Shown here in pieces: positions 53,672 to 61,820 of a DNA stretch of 64,000 bases (positions are counted from its first letter, which is position 1; each line of letters starts with the position of its first letter). The translations under genes were made by a program, and so were the position numbers. Below the pieces are notes generated by a model. It made no database searches and had not been told where the DNA came from. It was given only the letters and a program-made list of their open reading frames with translations. Where the stretch lies: positions 1 to 64,000 of the forward strand of contig CAZWAY010000026.1 of the NCBI GenBank assembly GCA_964631945.1. Direction: 5' to 3'. This DNA is from JABFRZ01 sp964631945. GTDB lineage: Bacteria > Planctomycetota > UBA1135 > GCA-002686595.

Positions 53672-54376
53672 ATGAAAACGATCGCCGCACTAGTCGTCAT
53701 CACACTGTTCGCCGCAGGATGCCAGTCGAGCCCATTCCGGGGCCACAACGACCGCTACTCGGAACTTGCGGTCGACGAGGACGCGCTCGTCTACGTGCCT
53801 GAGTCCAACCGGGGTGAGATCACGCTGGCACGCACCGACTACAACAAGATGAGGGACGGCGTGGTGATTGCCGAGGGCAACGTGGAGCAGGGGAAGCAGC
53901 AACTCACCCTCGCGAAGAGCGAACTCGGTTTGGCCGAGAAAGACGTGGGCAACGCCATGAGAGGCCTCGAGGTCGCCCGCAGCAGCAACGGAAGCGTCCG
54001 CGACGCCGAGATGAGGGCCGCCAACACGAGGATCGACCGCGCACGGGCGCGCTGGCGCTCAGCGCAATCCGACGTCGCCTTCCGTGCCGCCAGGATCGAC
54101 CAGCTGGAAGGCCTGGTGGACCTCGCGAAGGTGCGCGTGAAGCGTTCCGAGGCCGAGGTCGAGCTCGCCAAGGCCAAGGCAATCCTCGCGCTCGACCGGC
54201 CGGAGAGTCGCGACATCTCCGTCGGGGAGTTCCAGGCTTGTGTCGACGAGAAGAACTCCGAAGTCGCGCTCGCCGAAGTGGATGCAGCCGCCTGGGAAAA
54301 GAAGGTCAAGGTGCGCAAGGACGTCTTCGACGCGCACCGCGAGGCACGCGAGGCGTCGTTCGTGAAGACGAACTGA
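53672..54376 (+). CDS. Coiled-coil lipoprotein
   Basis: 234-residue protein with a lipoprotein signal peptide: VVITLFAAGCQSS, lipobox L-F-A-A-G-C with Cys17. The rest is almost entirely charged helix with heptad spacing (about residues 60-225), rich in Ala, Glu, Arg and Lys, like the periplasmic hairpins of TolC-type channels or adaptor proteins, but without beta domains. It should sit on the outer or inner membrane facing the periplasm. No family assigned. Base composition here is visibly less GC-extreme than the flanks. Confidence 0.75.
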   Translation: MKTIAALVVITLFAAGCQSSPFRGHNDRYSELAVDEDALVYVPESNRGEITLARTDYNKMRDGVVIAEGNVEQGKQQLTLAKSELGLAEKDVGNAMRGLEVARSSNGSVRDAEMRAANTRIDRARARWRSAQSDVAFRAARIDQLEGLVDLAKVRVKRSEAEVELAKAKAILALDRPESRDISVGEFQACVDEKNSEVALAEVDAAAWEKKVKVRKDVFDAHREAREASFVKTN

Positions 54377-54537
54377 CTCGTCGTTGGCCCGGACCTCCAT
54401 CCAGACGTAAGTCTGCTGGCGCTCCACAAGGCTCGAGGCTCGCCCTCATCAAGCGAGGGTGCCCTGCGTAGATCAATCCACACGGATGGTTACACGGACC
54501 ACGCGGTCCCCCATCCTGCTTCCCGTCCCCATTCGAG

Positions 54538-55266
54538 ATGAACCACTCCATGCATACCAAGACTGCCCTATCCACCACCTTCGCCCTCCTGCTGATGGGC
54601 TCGCTGACCCAGGCCCAGACCGATGTCAAGACGCCGCAGGATGCCCACGGCCACGCCCAGAACGCGGCCGCGAGCAAGGTCGAACCCGCGGTGGCGCTCC
54701 AATTCCGCGTCAGCGGACTCACCCAGGACAACCTCGACACGGTCAAGCAGAGCCTGATGTCCATGGAGTCACAGGTCTACTCCTGCGAGGGCTGCAAGCT
54801 CCAGCAGGCTGCGCCTGGCCGGTGCTCTGCGTGCGATGTCGACCTGAAGGGTACGAAGAAGCCGGTGCTGGTCGAGGCCGTCTTCTCCCTCGAGAACGAG
54901 ACGATCCGCGTCACCCCGGTGGCCACGCAAACCCTGCGCTACTCGGACCTCGATAACACGTTGATGAAGAACTCGGTGCGGATCGACTCGGCCAAGTTCC
55001 CCCTCGCCGGCCAGCCGCGCCTGGTGCTCCTCGGGGGCACGCTCGAGAACGGCAAGGCCATCGAGAAGGCGCTGCTGGACGCCAAGCTGTTCGACACGGT
55101 CAAGGCCGACTTCGACGTCACCTCGGGCCAGATCCGGATCTGGGTCCACGCAGGCGCGACTCCTCCCATGCGTGCCAAGGTGATCTCCACGATCGACGGT
55201 CTCGGGACGAAGGCCAAGCTGTCGGACGTCGCCTGGGGCCCGCCCATGCCGCCGACCAAGGCCTGA
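54538..55266 (+). CDS. Exported metal-binding-like protein with paired CxxC motifs
   Basis: 242 residues; a signal peptide (TFALLLMGSLTQAQT) follows ATG 54538, with a second in-frame ATG at 54550. A His-rich short stretch (DAHGHAQ) and then C83-x-x-C86 ... C96-x-x-C99 within YSCEGCKLQQAAPGRCSACD give a zinc-ribbon or heavy-metal-binding knuckle like that in the CusB leader here. Segments before and after it have the beta-alpha-beta pattern of heavy-metal-associated folds (LDTVKQSLMSM, FSLENETIRVTPVATQTLRY). A copper or zinc chaperone or sensor role is possible. A strong terminator follows. Confidence 0.7.
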   Translation: MNHSMHTKTALSTTFALLLMGSLTQAQTDVKTPQDAHGHAQNAAASKVEPAVALQFRVSGLTQDNLDTVKQSLMSMESQVYSCEGCKLQQAAPGRCSACDVDLKGTKKPVLVEAVFSLENETIRVTPVATQTLRYSDLDNTLMKNSVRIDSAKFPLAGQPRLVLLGGTLENGKAIEKALLDAKLFDTVKADFDVTSGQIRIWVHAGATPPMRAKVISTIDGLGTKAKLSDVAWGPPMPPTKA

Positions 55267-55295
55267 TCCCTGCCGCGGTCACGCCGCAGGCCAGC

Positions 55296-55340
55296 GGAGC
55301 GAGGAGGCGATTCGAGTTCGCCTCCTCGCTCCATTTTCGT
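55296..55340 (+). terminator. Intrinsic terminator after the CxxC metal-binding-like gene
   Basis: A perfect 15-bp stem GGAGCGAGGAGGCGA (55296-55310), a 7-nt loop and its complement (55318-55332) are followed by ATTTTCG. It starts 29 bases after the stop of the gene ending at 55266. Confidence 0.9.
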
Positions 55341-55394
55341 CGGCCCTGGCGCCTGGCATGCGTACCGGCTCCGGGGTCCGGCCGCGGGCTCTCT

Positions 55395-55844
55395 TCACGG
55401 CCGTTCGGGAGGGAACAACGCGTGGATCACCAGGCCCTCTTCGCGCTCGATGTCCTCGGTGGGCCGCATGACGATCGCGTCCCAGGCGAGCTTCTCGCAG
55501 ACCCGCACGCAGATCACGCAGCCGATGCACTCGTCATAGCGGATGCGGACGGGCGGGATCGTCCGACCCGGCCAGTTCTCGGCCGAGTCGAGCTCGATGC
55601 AGTCCACCGGGCAGAAGGGGATGCACACCTCGCAACCCGTGCAATTCGGCTCGACCACCTGGGCCAGCTGCTTGGGGCGTTTCTTCTTCCGCCCGTACTT
55701 CTCCGGGATGTCGGGGATGTCGGCCAGGAGGCGCTTGATCTTCGGGACGTTGTAGACGCCGCGGGGCTCGGGCTCGGGGGGCTTGGCCATGTCGTGCACA
55801 CCAGTATCCGGAGTTGGGAGGTCGTCGTCGGATTCCGCCGGCAT
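55395..55844 (-). CDS. 2x[4Fe-4S] ferredoxin
   Basis: Electron carrier of about 149 residues. Two cluster motifs are complete: CTGCEVCIPFCPVDC and CIGCVICVRVCEKLAWD. An N-terminal extension with KIKRLLADIPDIPEKYGRKK is basic and may bind a partner; the C-terminus EEGLVIHALFPPERP is short. The start could be ATG 55844 (149 residues) or ATG 55790 (131 residues); neither has a good ribosome binding site. It is 29 bp downstream of the M28 peptidase gene on the same strand. The redox partner is not evident in the window. Confidence 0.88.
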   Translation of the reverse strand: MPAESDDDLPTPDTGVHDMAKPPEPEPRGVYNVPKIKRLLADIPDIPEKYGRKKKRPKQLAQVVEPNCTGCEVCIPFCPVDCIELDSAENWPGRTIPPVRIRYDECIGCVICVRVCEKLAWDAIVMRPTEDIEREEGLVIHALFPPERP

Positions 55845-55873
55845 TCGCCGGCTGGCCAGAACGCGCGCCGCGT

Positions 55874-57376
55874 TCAGTGTCCGCTCGCGCCGCGCGTCGG
55901 GTTGCGCGGCCAGTCGTCGGCGTGCTCCGCGGCCAGCCAGGCCATCGAGGCCAGCGAGATCGCGCCCAGCTGCAGCTCGCGCGGGTGCACGGCCGCCAGC
56001 ACGTCCTTGTGCGAGTGGTGGAAGTCGAAGTAGCGCTGCGGATTCGGATAGAAGCCCGCCAGCGTCACGCCGAACTCGGCCAGGGGCGAGATGTCGGCGC
56101 CGCCGCCGCGGGCGCAGGGCGGCCCGCCGTAGAGCCCGGCCAGGAGCTGCGCGGCCGCGCCCGAGGCGTCGGTGGCGTAGCCGAGCGGCACGCCGCCGCC
56201 GCGGTCGGACTCGATCGCGAGCACGTGGCGTTCGAGTTCGCGCGCGTGCGCGTCGCGGTAGGCCTGGCCGCCGCGCAGGCCGTTCTCCTCGTTCATGTAG
56301 AGCACGCAGCGCACGGTGCGGCGCGGGCGGCCGAGCTTGGAGCTCGACAGCAGGCGTCCGGCCTCGAGCACGTGCGCGCACCCGGCCCCGTCGTCGTGCG
56401 CGCCCTCGCCCACGTCCCAGGCGTCGAGGTGCGCGCCGAGCAGCACGACCTCGTCGGGGCGCTCGCGGCCGACGACCTCGCCGACCACGTTGGCGGAGGG
56501 CACGTCCTCCAGCGTGCGGCAATCGAGCGTGAGGCGCAGGCGCACGCGCTCGCCGGCCGCGAGCCAGGCTTCGATACGCTCGCAGGCGAGCGTGCTGACG
56601 GCCGCGGCCGGGATGCGCTCGACGCCCTCGGCGTAGCGCATCTGCCCGGTGTGCGGCTCGTCGTCGCGCGCCTGGGTCATCGAGCGCACCAGCGCCGCCA
56701 GGGCGCCGACCCCGGCCGCCTCGATCGCGCCCGAGCCGCGCTGGTTGACGGCCCCGCCGTAGGCCTCGAAGGGCTCCAGCACGGCCGGATCCATGGGCCG
56801 GCGGAAGAGCACGAGCTTGCCGCGCGCCTCGGCCGCGCGCGCGTGCAGCTCCTCGAAGGTCGAGACCGCCAGCACCTCGCCCTCGAGCCCGCCGGCGGGC
56901 GTGGCCACGCTGCCGCCGAGGGCCAGGGTCGCGAGCGGCTCGCCCGCGTGCGCGGCCGGCTCCAGCACCTCCAGCCGCGCGAGCACGCCGCGCTCCCAGC
57001 GCGGCACGAGCACGGGCTCGAGGCGCACGTTCTCGAAGCCGAGCCGCAGCATCGTCGCGCGCCCCCACTCGACCGCGCGCGCGGCGCCCTCCGAGCCGGA
57101 CAGCCGGTGTGGCGCGCGCGTGCACAGCTCGGAGAGCAGCGCGTAGCCCTCGGGAGCCGCGAGCCCCTCGGCCAGGAGCTCGGGTACGTACACCGGCCCG
57201 CTGGCCGGACTGACGTCGCCCGTGGAAGCCTCGCTCGCCGTAGCCGGTTCGGGCAGCGCGCCAGGCGGGACCCCGGGTTGCCGGGTTTCCGGCGCCGGCG
57301 GCGGACCCAGCGAGGCGGCACAGGCGACGAGCGGCAGACCGAGCGACAGGAAAAAAACGGCGGGCGCGAGCTTCAT
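55874..57376 (-). CDS. M28-family zinc aminopeptidase, lipoprotein
   Basis: 500 residues with a lipoprotein signal (FLSLGLPLVACA, Cys19 as the likely lipid site), so it is tethered to the membrane outside the cytoplasm. A protease-associated domain (about 100-290) is inserted before the catalytic zinc residues: GAHLDAWDVGEGAHDDGAG (His and two Asp), MNEENG (Glu pair), IESDRGG (Asp) and FDFHHSHKDV (His). Most likely an aminopeptidase or carboxypeptidase Q-like enzyme for peptide scavenging. The ATG at 57376 is 84 bp from the divergent CRTAC1 gene start. Confidence 0.9.
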   Translation of the reverse strand: MKLAPAVFFLSLGLPLVACAASLGPPPAPETRQPGVPPGALPEPATASEASTGDVSPASGPVYVPELLAEGLAAPEGYALLSELCTRAPHRLSGSEGAARAVEWGRATMLRLGFENVRLEPVLVPRWERGVLARLEVLEPAAHAGEPLATLALGGSVATPAGGLEGEVLAVSTFEELHARAAEARGKLVLFRRPMDPAVLEPFEAYGGAVNQRGSGAIEAAGVGALAALVRSMTQARDDEPHTGQMRYAEGVERIPAAAVSTLACERIEAWLAAGERVRLRLTLDCRTLEDVPSANVVGEVVGRERPDEVVLLGAHLDAWDVGEGAHDDGAGCAHVLEAGRLLSSSKLGRPRRTVRCVLYMNEENGLRGGQAYRDAHARELERHVLAIESDRGGGVPLGYATDASGAAAQLLAGLYGGPPCARGGGADISPLAEFGVTLAGFYPNPQRYFDFHHSHKDVLAAVHPRELQLGAISLASMAWLAAEHADDWPRNPTRGASGH

Positions 57377-57460
57377 CACGGCCCAGCCTAGCGAACGCGC
57401 GCGGCGTCCCCGCTGCGCCCTTGCCGGAACCGACCGAGCACCCGTAGGCTCGATGGTTCG

Positions 57461-59203
57461 ATGCGCGTCTTCCTGCGGTTCCTGCCGGTGGTGTTCCTCG
57501 GGTACGTCCTGTACCTGTTCGCGCGCCCGGCGCGGAACTCCGAGGCCGGGCCCGCCCTCGGGCGGCTGCAGTTCGTGGACGTGGCCGCGGCCGCCGGGGT
57601 GGACGTGCTCAACGTCTCGGGCGACCCGCGCCGCTGGTACATCCCCGAGAGCAACGGCAGCGGCGCCGCCTGGCTCGATTTCGAGGACGACGGCGATCAG
57701 GACCTGTTCATCGGCAACGGCCAGCACCTCGCCTACCTGGACGACGGCGCGCGCCTCGAGATCGTGCGCGACGCCACCAGCCGGCTGTACCTGAACGAGG
57801 GCTCGTGGCGCTTCCGCGACGCCTCGCGCGAGAGCGGCGCGGCGCGCGACGACTGGATCAACGCGGTCGTGGTGGGCGACGCCGACAACGACGGCGATCC
57901 GGACGTGTACCTGGCCTGCTTCGGGGCGGACGTGTTCCTGCGCAAGGAGGGCAGCCGCTTCGTCGAGGCCACCCGGGCGAGCGGCCTCGGGAACGAGCTG
58001 TGGGCCGCGAGCGCGGCCTTCGGCGACGCCAACCGCGACGGGCACCTCGACCTGTACGTGGCCAACTACTGCCAGTTCGACCTGGACCATCCGCCGGCCG
58101 AGGGCAAGCGCAACACGATCGAGGGCGTCGAGGTCGGCTGGGGTCCGGAGGAGGAGAACCAGCGCGGCTACAACCGCGGCGCACCGGACGTCTACTTCCA
58201 GGGCGACGGCAAGGGCGGCTTCGCGCGCTGGACGGACAAGGCGGGCTTCGCGCTGGAGCGGCCGCTGTGCTCCTACGGCTGCGTGTGGAGCGACGTCACC
58301 GCGGACGGCTGGCCCGACCTGATGGTGGCGAACGACATCCAGCCGGCCAACCTGTTCGTGAACCAGGGCGAGGGCCGCTTCCGCGACGAGGCCCTCGAGC
58401 GCGGCTTCGCCTTCGGCGCCGAGGGCAAGCCCACCGGCGCCATGGGCCTCCTGGTGGCCGACATCGACCAGGACGGCGACTTCGACGTGCTGCGCACGAA
58501 CTTCGACTTCGAGTCGAACAGCCTGCACGTGAACGACGGCAGCGGACACTTCGAGGACCGCGCCGGAGCCTATGGCCTGGCCCAGCCGAGCCTGGACAAG
58601 CTGGCCTGGGACGGAGCCTTCCTCGACGTCGACCGCGACGGCGACCTCGACCTGATGATCGCGAACGGCCACGTCTACCCGCAGGCCGAGAAGATCGGCA
58701 TGGGCGCCTGGCTGCAACCCACGCAGCTCTTCGAGGGCGTGCCGCACCGCCGCTACGGCACGGTCTGGCAGGACGTGACCGCCACGGCCGGCCCGGGCCT
58801 CGCGCCGCTGCGCTCGGCGCGCGGCCTGGCCGTGGGCGACCCGGACGAGGACGGCGATCCGGACGTCGTGATCGTGGACCTCGATTCACGCCCGCGGCTG
58901 CTGCGCAACGACAGCTCCCGGCTCGGCCACTGGGTCGGGCTCGAGCTGGTGGGCAAGTTCTCGAACCGCGACGCGCTCGGCACCCGGGTCGAGATCCAGG
59001 CCGGAGGCCGCACCTGGACGCGCGAGGTGCGCGCCGGCAACGGCCTCTATTCGAGCAACGACCGGCGCGTCCTGGTGGGCCTGGGCGAGATCACGCGCGT
59101 GGACTCGGTCACGATCCGCTGGCCGAGCGGGACCGTGCAGGTCGAGCAGGTGCCGATCGACCGCTACTACACGATCCCGGAGCGCGTGGAAGAGACGCGC
59201 TAG
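57461..59203 (+). CDS. CRTAC1-family protein, FG-GAP repeats and ASPIC/UnbV domain
   Basis: 580 residues, anchored by an N-terminal hydrophobic segment (FLPVVFLGYVLYLFA). Calcium-binding VCBS/FG-GAP repeats fill residues about 35-470, with motifs such as DFEDDGDQDLFIGNG, DADNDGDPDVYLACF, DANRDGHLDLYVANY and DVDRDGDLDLMIANG. The C-terminal ASPIC/UnbV domain (about 480-575) includes HWVGLELVGKFSNRDALGT and SNDRRVLVGLGE. Such proteins are numerous on planctomycete surfaces; function is not established. It is followed by a palindromic repeat. Confidence 0.92.
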   Translation: MRVFLRFLPVVFLGYVLYLFARPARNSEAGPALGRLQFVDVAAAAGVDVLNVSGDPRRWYIPESNGSGAAWLDFEDDGDQDLFIGNGQHLAYLDDGARLEIVRDATSRLYLNEGSWRFRDASRESGAARDDWINAVVVGDADNDGDPDVYLACFGADVFLRKEGSRFVEATRASGLGNELWAASAAFGDANRDGHLDLYVANYCQFDLDHPPAEGKRNTIEGVEVGWGPEEENQRGYNRGAPDVYFQGDGKGGFARWTDKAGFALERPLCSYGCVWSDVTADGWPDLMVANDIQPANLFVNQGEGRFRDEALERGFAFGAEGKPTGAMGLLVADIDQDGDFDVLRTNFDFESNSLHVNDGSGHFEDRAGAYGLAQPSLDKLAWDGAFLDVDRDGDLDLMIANGHVYPQAEKIGMGAWLQPTQLFEGVPHRRYGTVWQDVTATAGPGLAPLRSARGLAVGDPDEDGDPDVVIVDLDSRPRLLRNDSSRLGHWVGLELVGKFSNRDALGTRVEIQAGGRTWTREVRAGNGLYSSNDRRVLVGLGEITRVDSVTIRWPSGTVQVEQVPIDRYYTIPERVEETR

Positions 59204-59230
59204 GAACCCGTCCCGCTCTTCCCGTCTCTG

Positions 59231-59320
59231 CCCTCCTCTTGTTCCGCGCTCTCCGCGACTCCGCGGTTGGTTTCCAGAGGTTCACCGCGGAGCCTCGGAG
59301 AGCGCGGAACAAGAGGGGGA
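59231..59320. repeat. Long intergenic palindrome (repeat family copy 3)
   Basis: Arms 59231-59267 and 59284-59320 are inverted copies matching at 33 of 37 positions by my reading, separated by 16 bases. The unit ACCGCGGAGTCGCGGAGAGC is shared with the copies at 23136 and 45752, but the outer part (GGAACAAGAGG) differs. It lies after a plus-strand gene and before the radical SAM gene, where it could end transcription of the former. Confidence 0.85.
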
Positions 59321-59412
59321 GAGCCAGGACGTGGCAACTCGCGCCCACTATCATGGCGCGCGCCCGCCCGTAGCCCGCGCTCCCCTCCGCCCTCGGACTC
59401 CACCCGATCCCC

Positions 59413-61602
59413 ATGCGAGTCGCCCTCGTCTTCCCGCCCCAGGGGCACTTCACCCAGCCGTACCTGAGCCTGCCCTCGCTCAGCGCGTACCTGCGCGCGA
59501 ACGGCTACCCGGACGTGTGGCAGCTGGACGAGAGCATCGAGTCCTACGACCACTTCCTGTCGCGCGAGCGGCTCGAGCGCTCGCTGGCGCGCATCCAGGC
59601 GCCGGCCCGGCTGGCGGAGCTCGAAGGGAAGCCGGAGCTCTCCTTCTCGGAGATGGAGCGCTACCAGACGCTGTCGGAGATCGCGCTGATCGGGCCCGAG
59701 GTGGCGGCCTCGATCGAGGAGGCGAAGCGCGTGCTGCGCTCGAAGGACGAGTTCTACGACTACGAGCGCTACCTGTGGGCCGGACGCACGGTCGAGCAAG
59801 GCCTGCGCATCTTCTCCACGGAGTACGCGCCCACGCGCCTGACCGCGCACGGCTTCGTGATGCGCCAGCGCGTCGAGCGCAGCGCCGAGATCGTGGCCGC
59901 GCTCTCGGACGAGCGCGAGAACCCGTACCTCGAGTACTTCCGCGAACAGACCCTGCCGCGCCTGCGGGCGATCGACCCGGACCTGGTGGGCATCTCGATC
60001 ACCTTCCCGAGCCAGGCCATCCCGGCCCTGACGCTGGCGCGCCTCATCAAGCAGTGGAAGCCCTCGGTGCACATCACCGTGGGCGGCGGGCTGATGGCCT
60101 ACGTGGCCGACAAGCTCGCCAAGCAGCCGGCGCTGTGGACGCTGATCGACAGCATCGTGCTGCTGGAGGGCGAGCGCCCGCTCTTGCACCTGTGCGAGGT
60201 GGTCGAGGGGAAGCGCACGCTGGCGCAGGTCTCGAACCTGATCTACCGCGACGCCGCGAGCGGTGAGGTCGTGAAGACCGGCCAGCTCGACCCGCTCGAC
60301 ATCAAGACCCTGCCCACGCCCGACTTCGACGGCCTGCCGCTCGACAAGTACTTCTCGCCCGAGCTCGTGCTGCCGCTCGCGGCCACGCGCGGCTGCTACT
60401 GGGGGAAATGCGTGTTCTGCACGCTCTACACCGTGATCGGCCCGGGCTACCGCGGGCGCACGGTCGAGCAGACGATCGAGGACATGCAGATCTTGCAGCG
60501 GAAGTACGGCGCGAACTCGTTCTACCTCGCGATCGAGGACCTGCCGCCCAACATGGCCAAGCGCTTCCCCGAGGCGATCCTCGAGGCCGGCCTCGAGATC
60601 AACTGGTGGTGCGACGCGCGCCTCGAGCACGACGTGTTCACGGCCGAGACCTGCCGCAAGCTGGCCGCGTCGGGCTGCAAGCGCATCGCCTACGGCTACG
60701 AGAGCTCGTCGCAGCGCGTGCTCACGGCCATGTGCAAGGGCATCGACCCCGACAAGAGCCTGGAGCTGATCAAGAACACGCACGAGGCCGGGATCTCGGT
60801 CACGCTCTACGCCATGGTCGGCTTCCCGACCGAGACGCGCGAGGAAGCGCGCGCGACGCTCGAGACGATCCTGGCGAACCAGCGCTACGTCCAGGAGGTC
60901 AGCGTGCGCGTCTTCTACCTGGACGAGAGCTCCGAGATCTTCCGCCGCCGCAGCGAGTTCGACATCGTCGAGATCTACCCCGATCCCGAGGCCGACCTGC
61001 AGGTCTACTACGACTTCAAGACGGGCAGCGGCATGACGCGGCCCGAGGCGCGTCAGACCTACCTCGAGTTCACGCGCGCGCTGCGCTCGCACTTCCCCGT
61101 GTTCCAGAACACGAACATGCTCTACCACGAGCTGAAGTCGCACTACTTCCTGTACCTGGTGAAGCACGGCAGCTGGGACGCGCTGAAGCGCAACGTGCTC
61201 GAGCCCGGCGAGCGCTCGGACGCGCGCACGGGCGCGCAGCCGCGCCGCAAGAGCGCGCTGCTCGAGCGCGAGCTCGCCTTCGACCGCGCCGAGATCGACC
61301 GCATCGTGTCCTCGATCGACTCGGCCACCGTGCGCCCGCGCTACCAGTCGGACCTGTTCGAGCCCGAGGACCTGGCGCGCTTCGACCGCGAGCTCGCGCC
61401 GCTCGCGCGCGCGCCCTCGAAGCTCGTGTACGACCGCACGAGCGGCGAGGTGCAATGCCTGTCCCCCGCCGCGGCCGAGGTGCTCGAGCGCTGCGACGGC
61501 TCGCGCACCCTGGCCGAGGTGGTCGCGATCTTCCCCCACGACGTGCGAGCCGAGGCCGAACGCTGCGTGCAGGAGATCGCGCGCGCCGGCCTGCTCGTCT
61601 AG
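59413..61602 (+). CDS. B12-binding-domain radical SAM enzyme with C-terminal PqqD-like recognition domain
   Basis: 729 residues. An N-terminal region contains a cobalamin-binding-like Rossmann fold (about 180-270: VGISITFPSQAIPALTLA, VHITVGGGLMAYVADKL), without the DxHxxG ligand. The radical SAM cluster is C328-Y-W-G-K-C333-V-F-C336 (Cx4Cx2C), the spacing of B12-type radical SAM enzymes that modify peptides. Other family motifs follow (FYLAIEDLPPNM, GCKRIAYGYESSSQRVL, TLYAMVGFPTETREEA). Residues about 667-729 (SKLVYDRTSGEVQCLSP, LERCDGSRTLAEVV, RAGLLV) look like a PqqD-type RiPP recognition element. A 53-codon gene begins 32 bp later. A peptide-modifying role is inferred. Confidence 0.88.
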   Translation: MRVALVFPPQGHFTQPYLSLPSLSAYLRANGYPDVWQLDESIESYDHFLSRERLERSLARIQAPARLAELEGKPELSFSEMERYQTLSEIALIGPEVAASIEEAKRVLRSKDEFYDYERYLWAGRTVEQGLRIFSTEYAPTRLTAHGFVMRQRVERSAEIVAALSDERENPYLEYFREQTLPRLRAIDPDLVGISITFPSQAIPALTLARLIKQWKPSVHITVGGGLMAYVADKLAKQPALWTLIDSIVLLEGERPLLHLCEVVEGKRTLAQVSNLIYRDAASGEVVKTGQLDPLDIKTLPTPDFDGLPLDKYFSPELVLPLAATRGCYWGKCVFCTLYTVIGPGYRGRTVEQTIEDMQILQRKYGANSFYLAIEDLPPNMAKRFPEAILEAGLEINWWCDARLEHDVFTAETCRKLAASGCKRIAYGYESSSQRVLTAMCKGIDPDKSLELIKNTHEAGISVTLYAMVGFPTETREEARATLETILANQRYVQEVSVRVFYLDESSEIFRRRSEFDIVEIYPDPEADLQVYYDFKTGSGMTRPEARQTYLEFTRALRSHFPVFQNTNMLYHELKSHYFLYLVKHGSWDALKRNVLEPGERSDARTGAQPRRKSALLERELAFDRAEIDRIVSSIDSATVRPRYQSDLFEPEDLARFDRELAPLARAPSKLVYDRTSGEVQCLSPAAAEVLERCDGSRTLAEVVAIFPHDVRAEAERCVQEIARAGLLV

Positions 61603-61634
61603 CTGCACCGTCCGAGAACGCCCGGAGCCCCGCC

Positions 61635-61796
61635 ATGAAGGACGAGAAGAAGCCCGCCGAACCCGCCCCGCCCCAGGTCCCCGCCACGCCCGAGAAGAAG
61701 GACGAGGGCGCGCCCAAGAAGCCTGCCTACGTCTTCAAGATCGTGCCGGCCGACCCGAAGAACGCCTTCGACTTCGAGGACGTGGCGGACAAGTAG
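61635..61796 (+). CDS. Small Lys/Pro/Glu-rich peptide, candidate RiPP precursor
   Basis: 53 residues: a Lys/Glu/Pro/Ala-rich, disordered N-terminal part (residues 1-30) and a more ordered C-terminal part AYVFKIVPADPKNAFDFEDV (31-50) ending ADK. A CGGAG ribosome binding site lies about eight bases before the ATG. It starts 32 bp after a radical SAM gene whose product ends in a PqqD-like domain, the classic place for a modified precursor peptide; aromatic, Lys and Asp residues in the C-terminal half are possible modification sites. Alternative: a stand-alone small protein with no link to the enzyme. No Cys, no leader GG motif. Confidence 0.7.
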   Translation: MKDEKKPAEPAPPQVPATPEKKDEGAPKKPAYVFKIVPADPKNAFDFEDVADK

Positions 61797-61820
61797 GACG
61801 CGTCGGTCGCGGGCGACGCG

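Noticed and set aside
53386..53802. Open frame overlapping the start of the lipoprotein gene
   Set aside because: Its product is Ser/Arg-rich without domains and overlaps the well-supported lipoprotein start in another frame.
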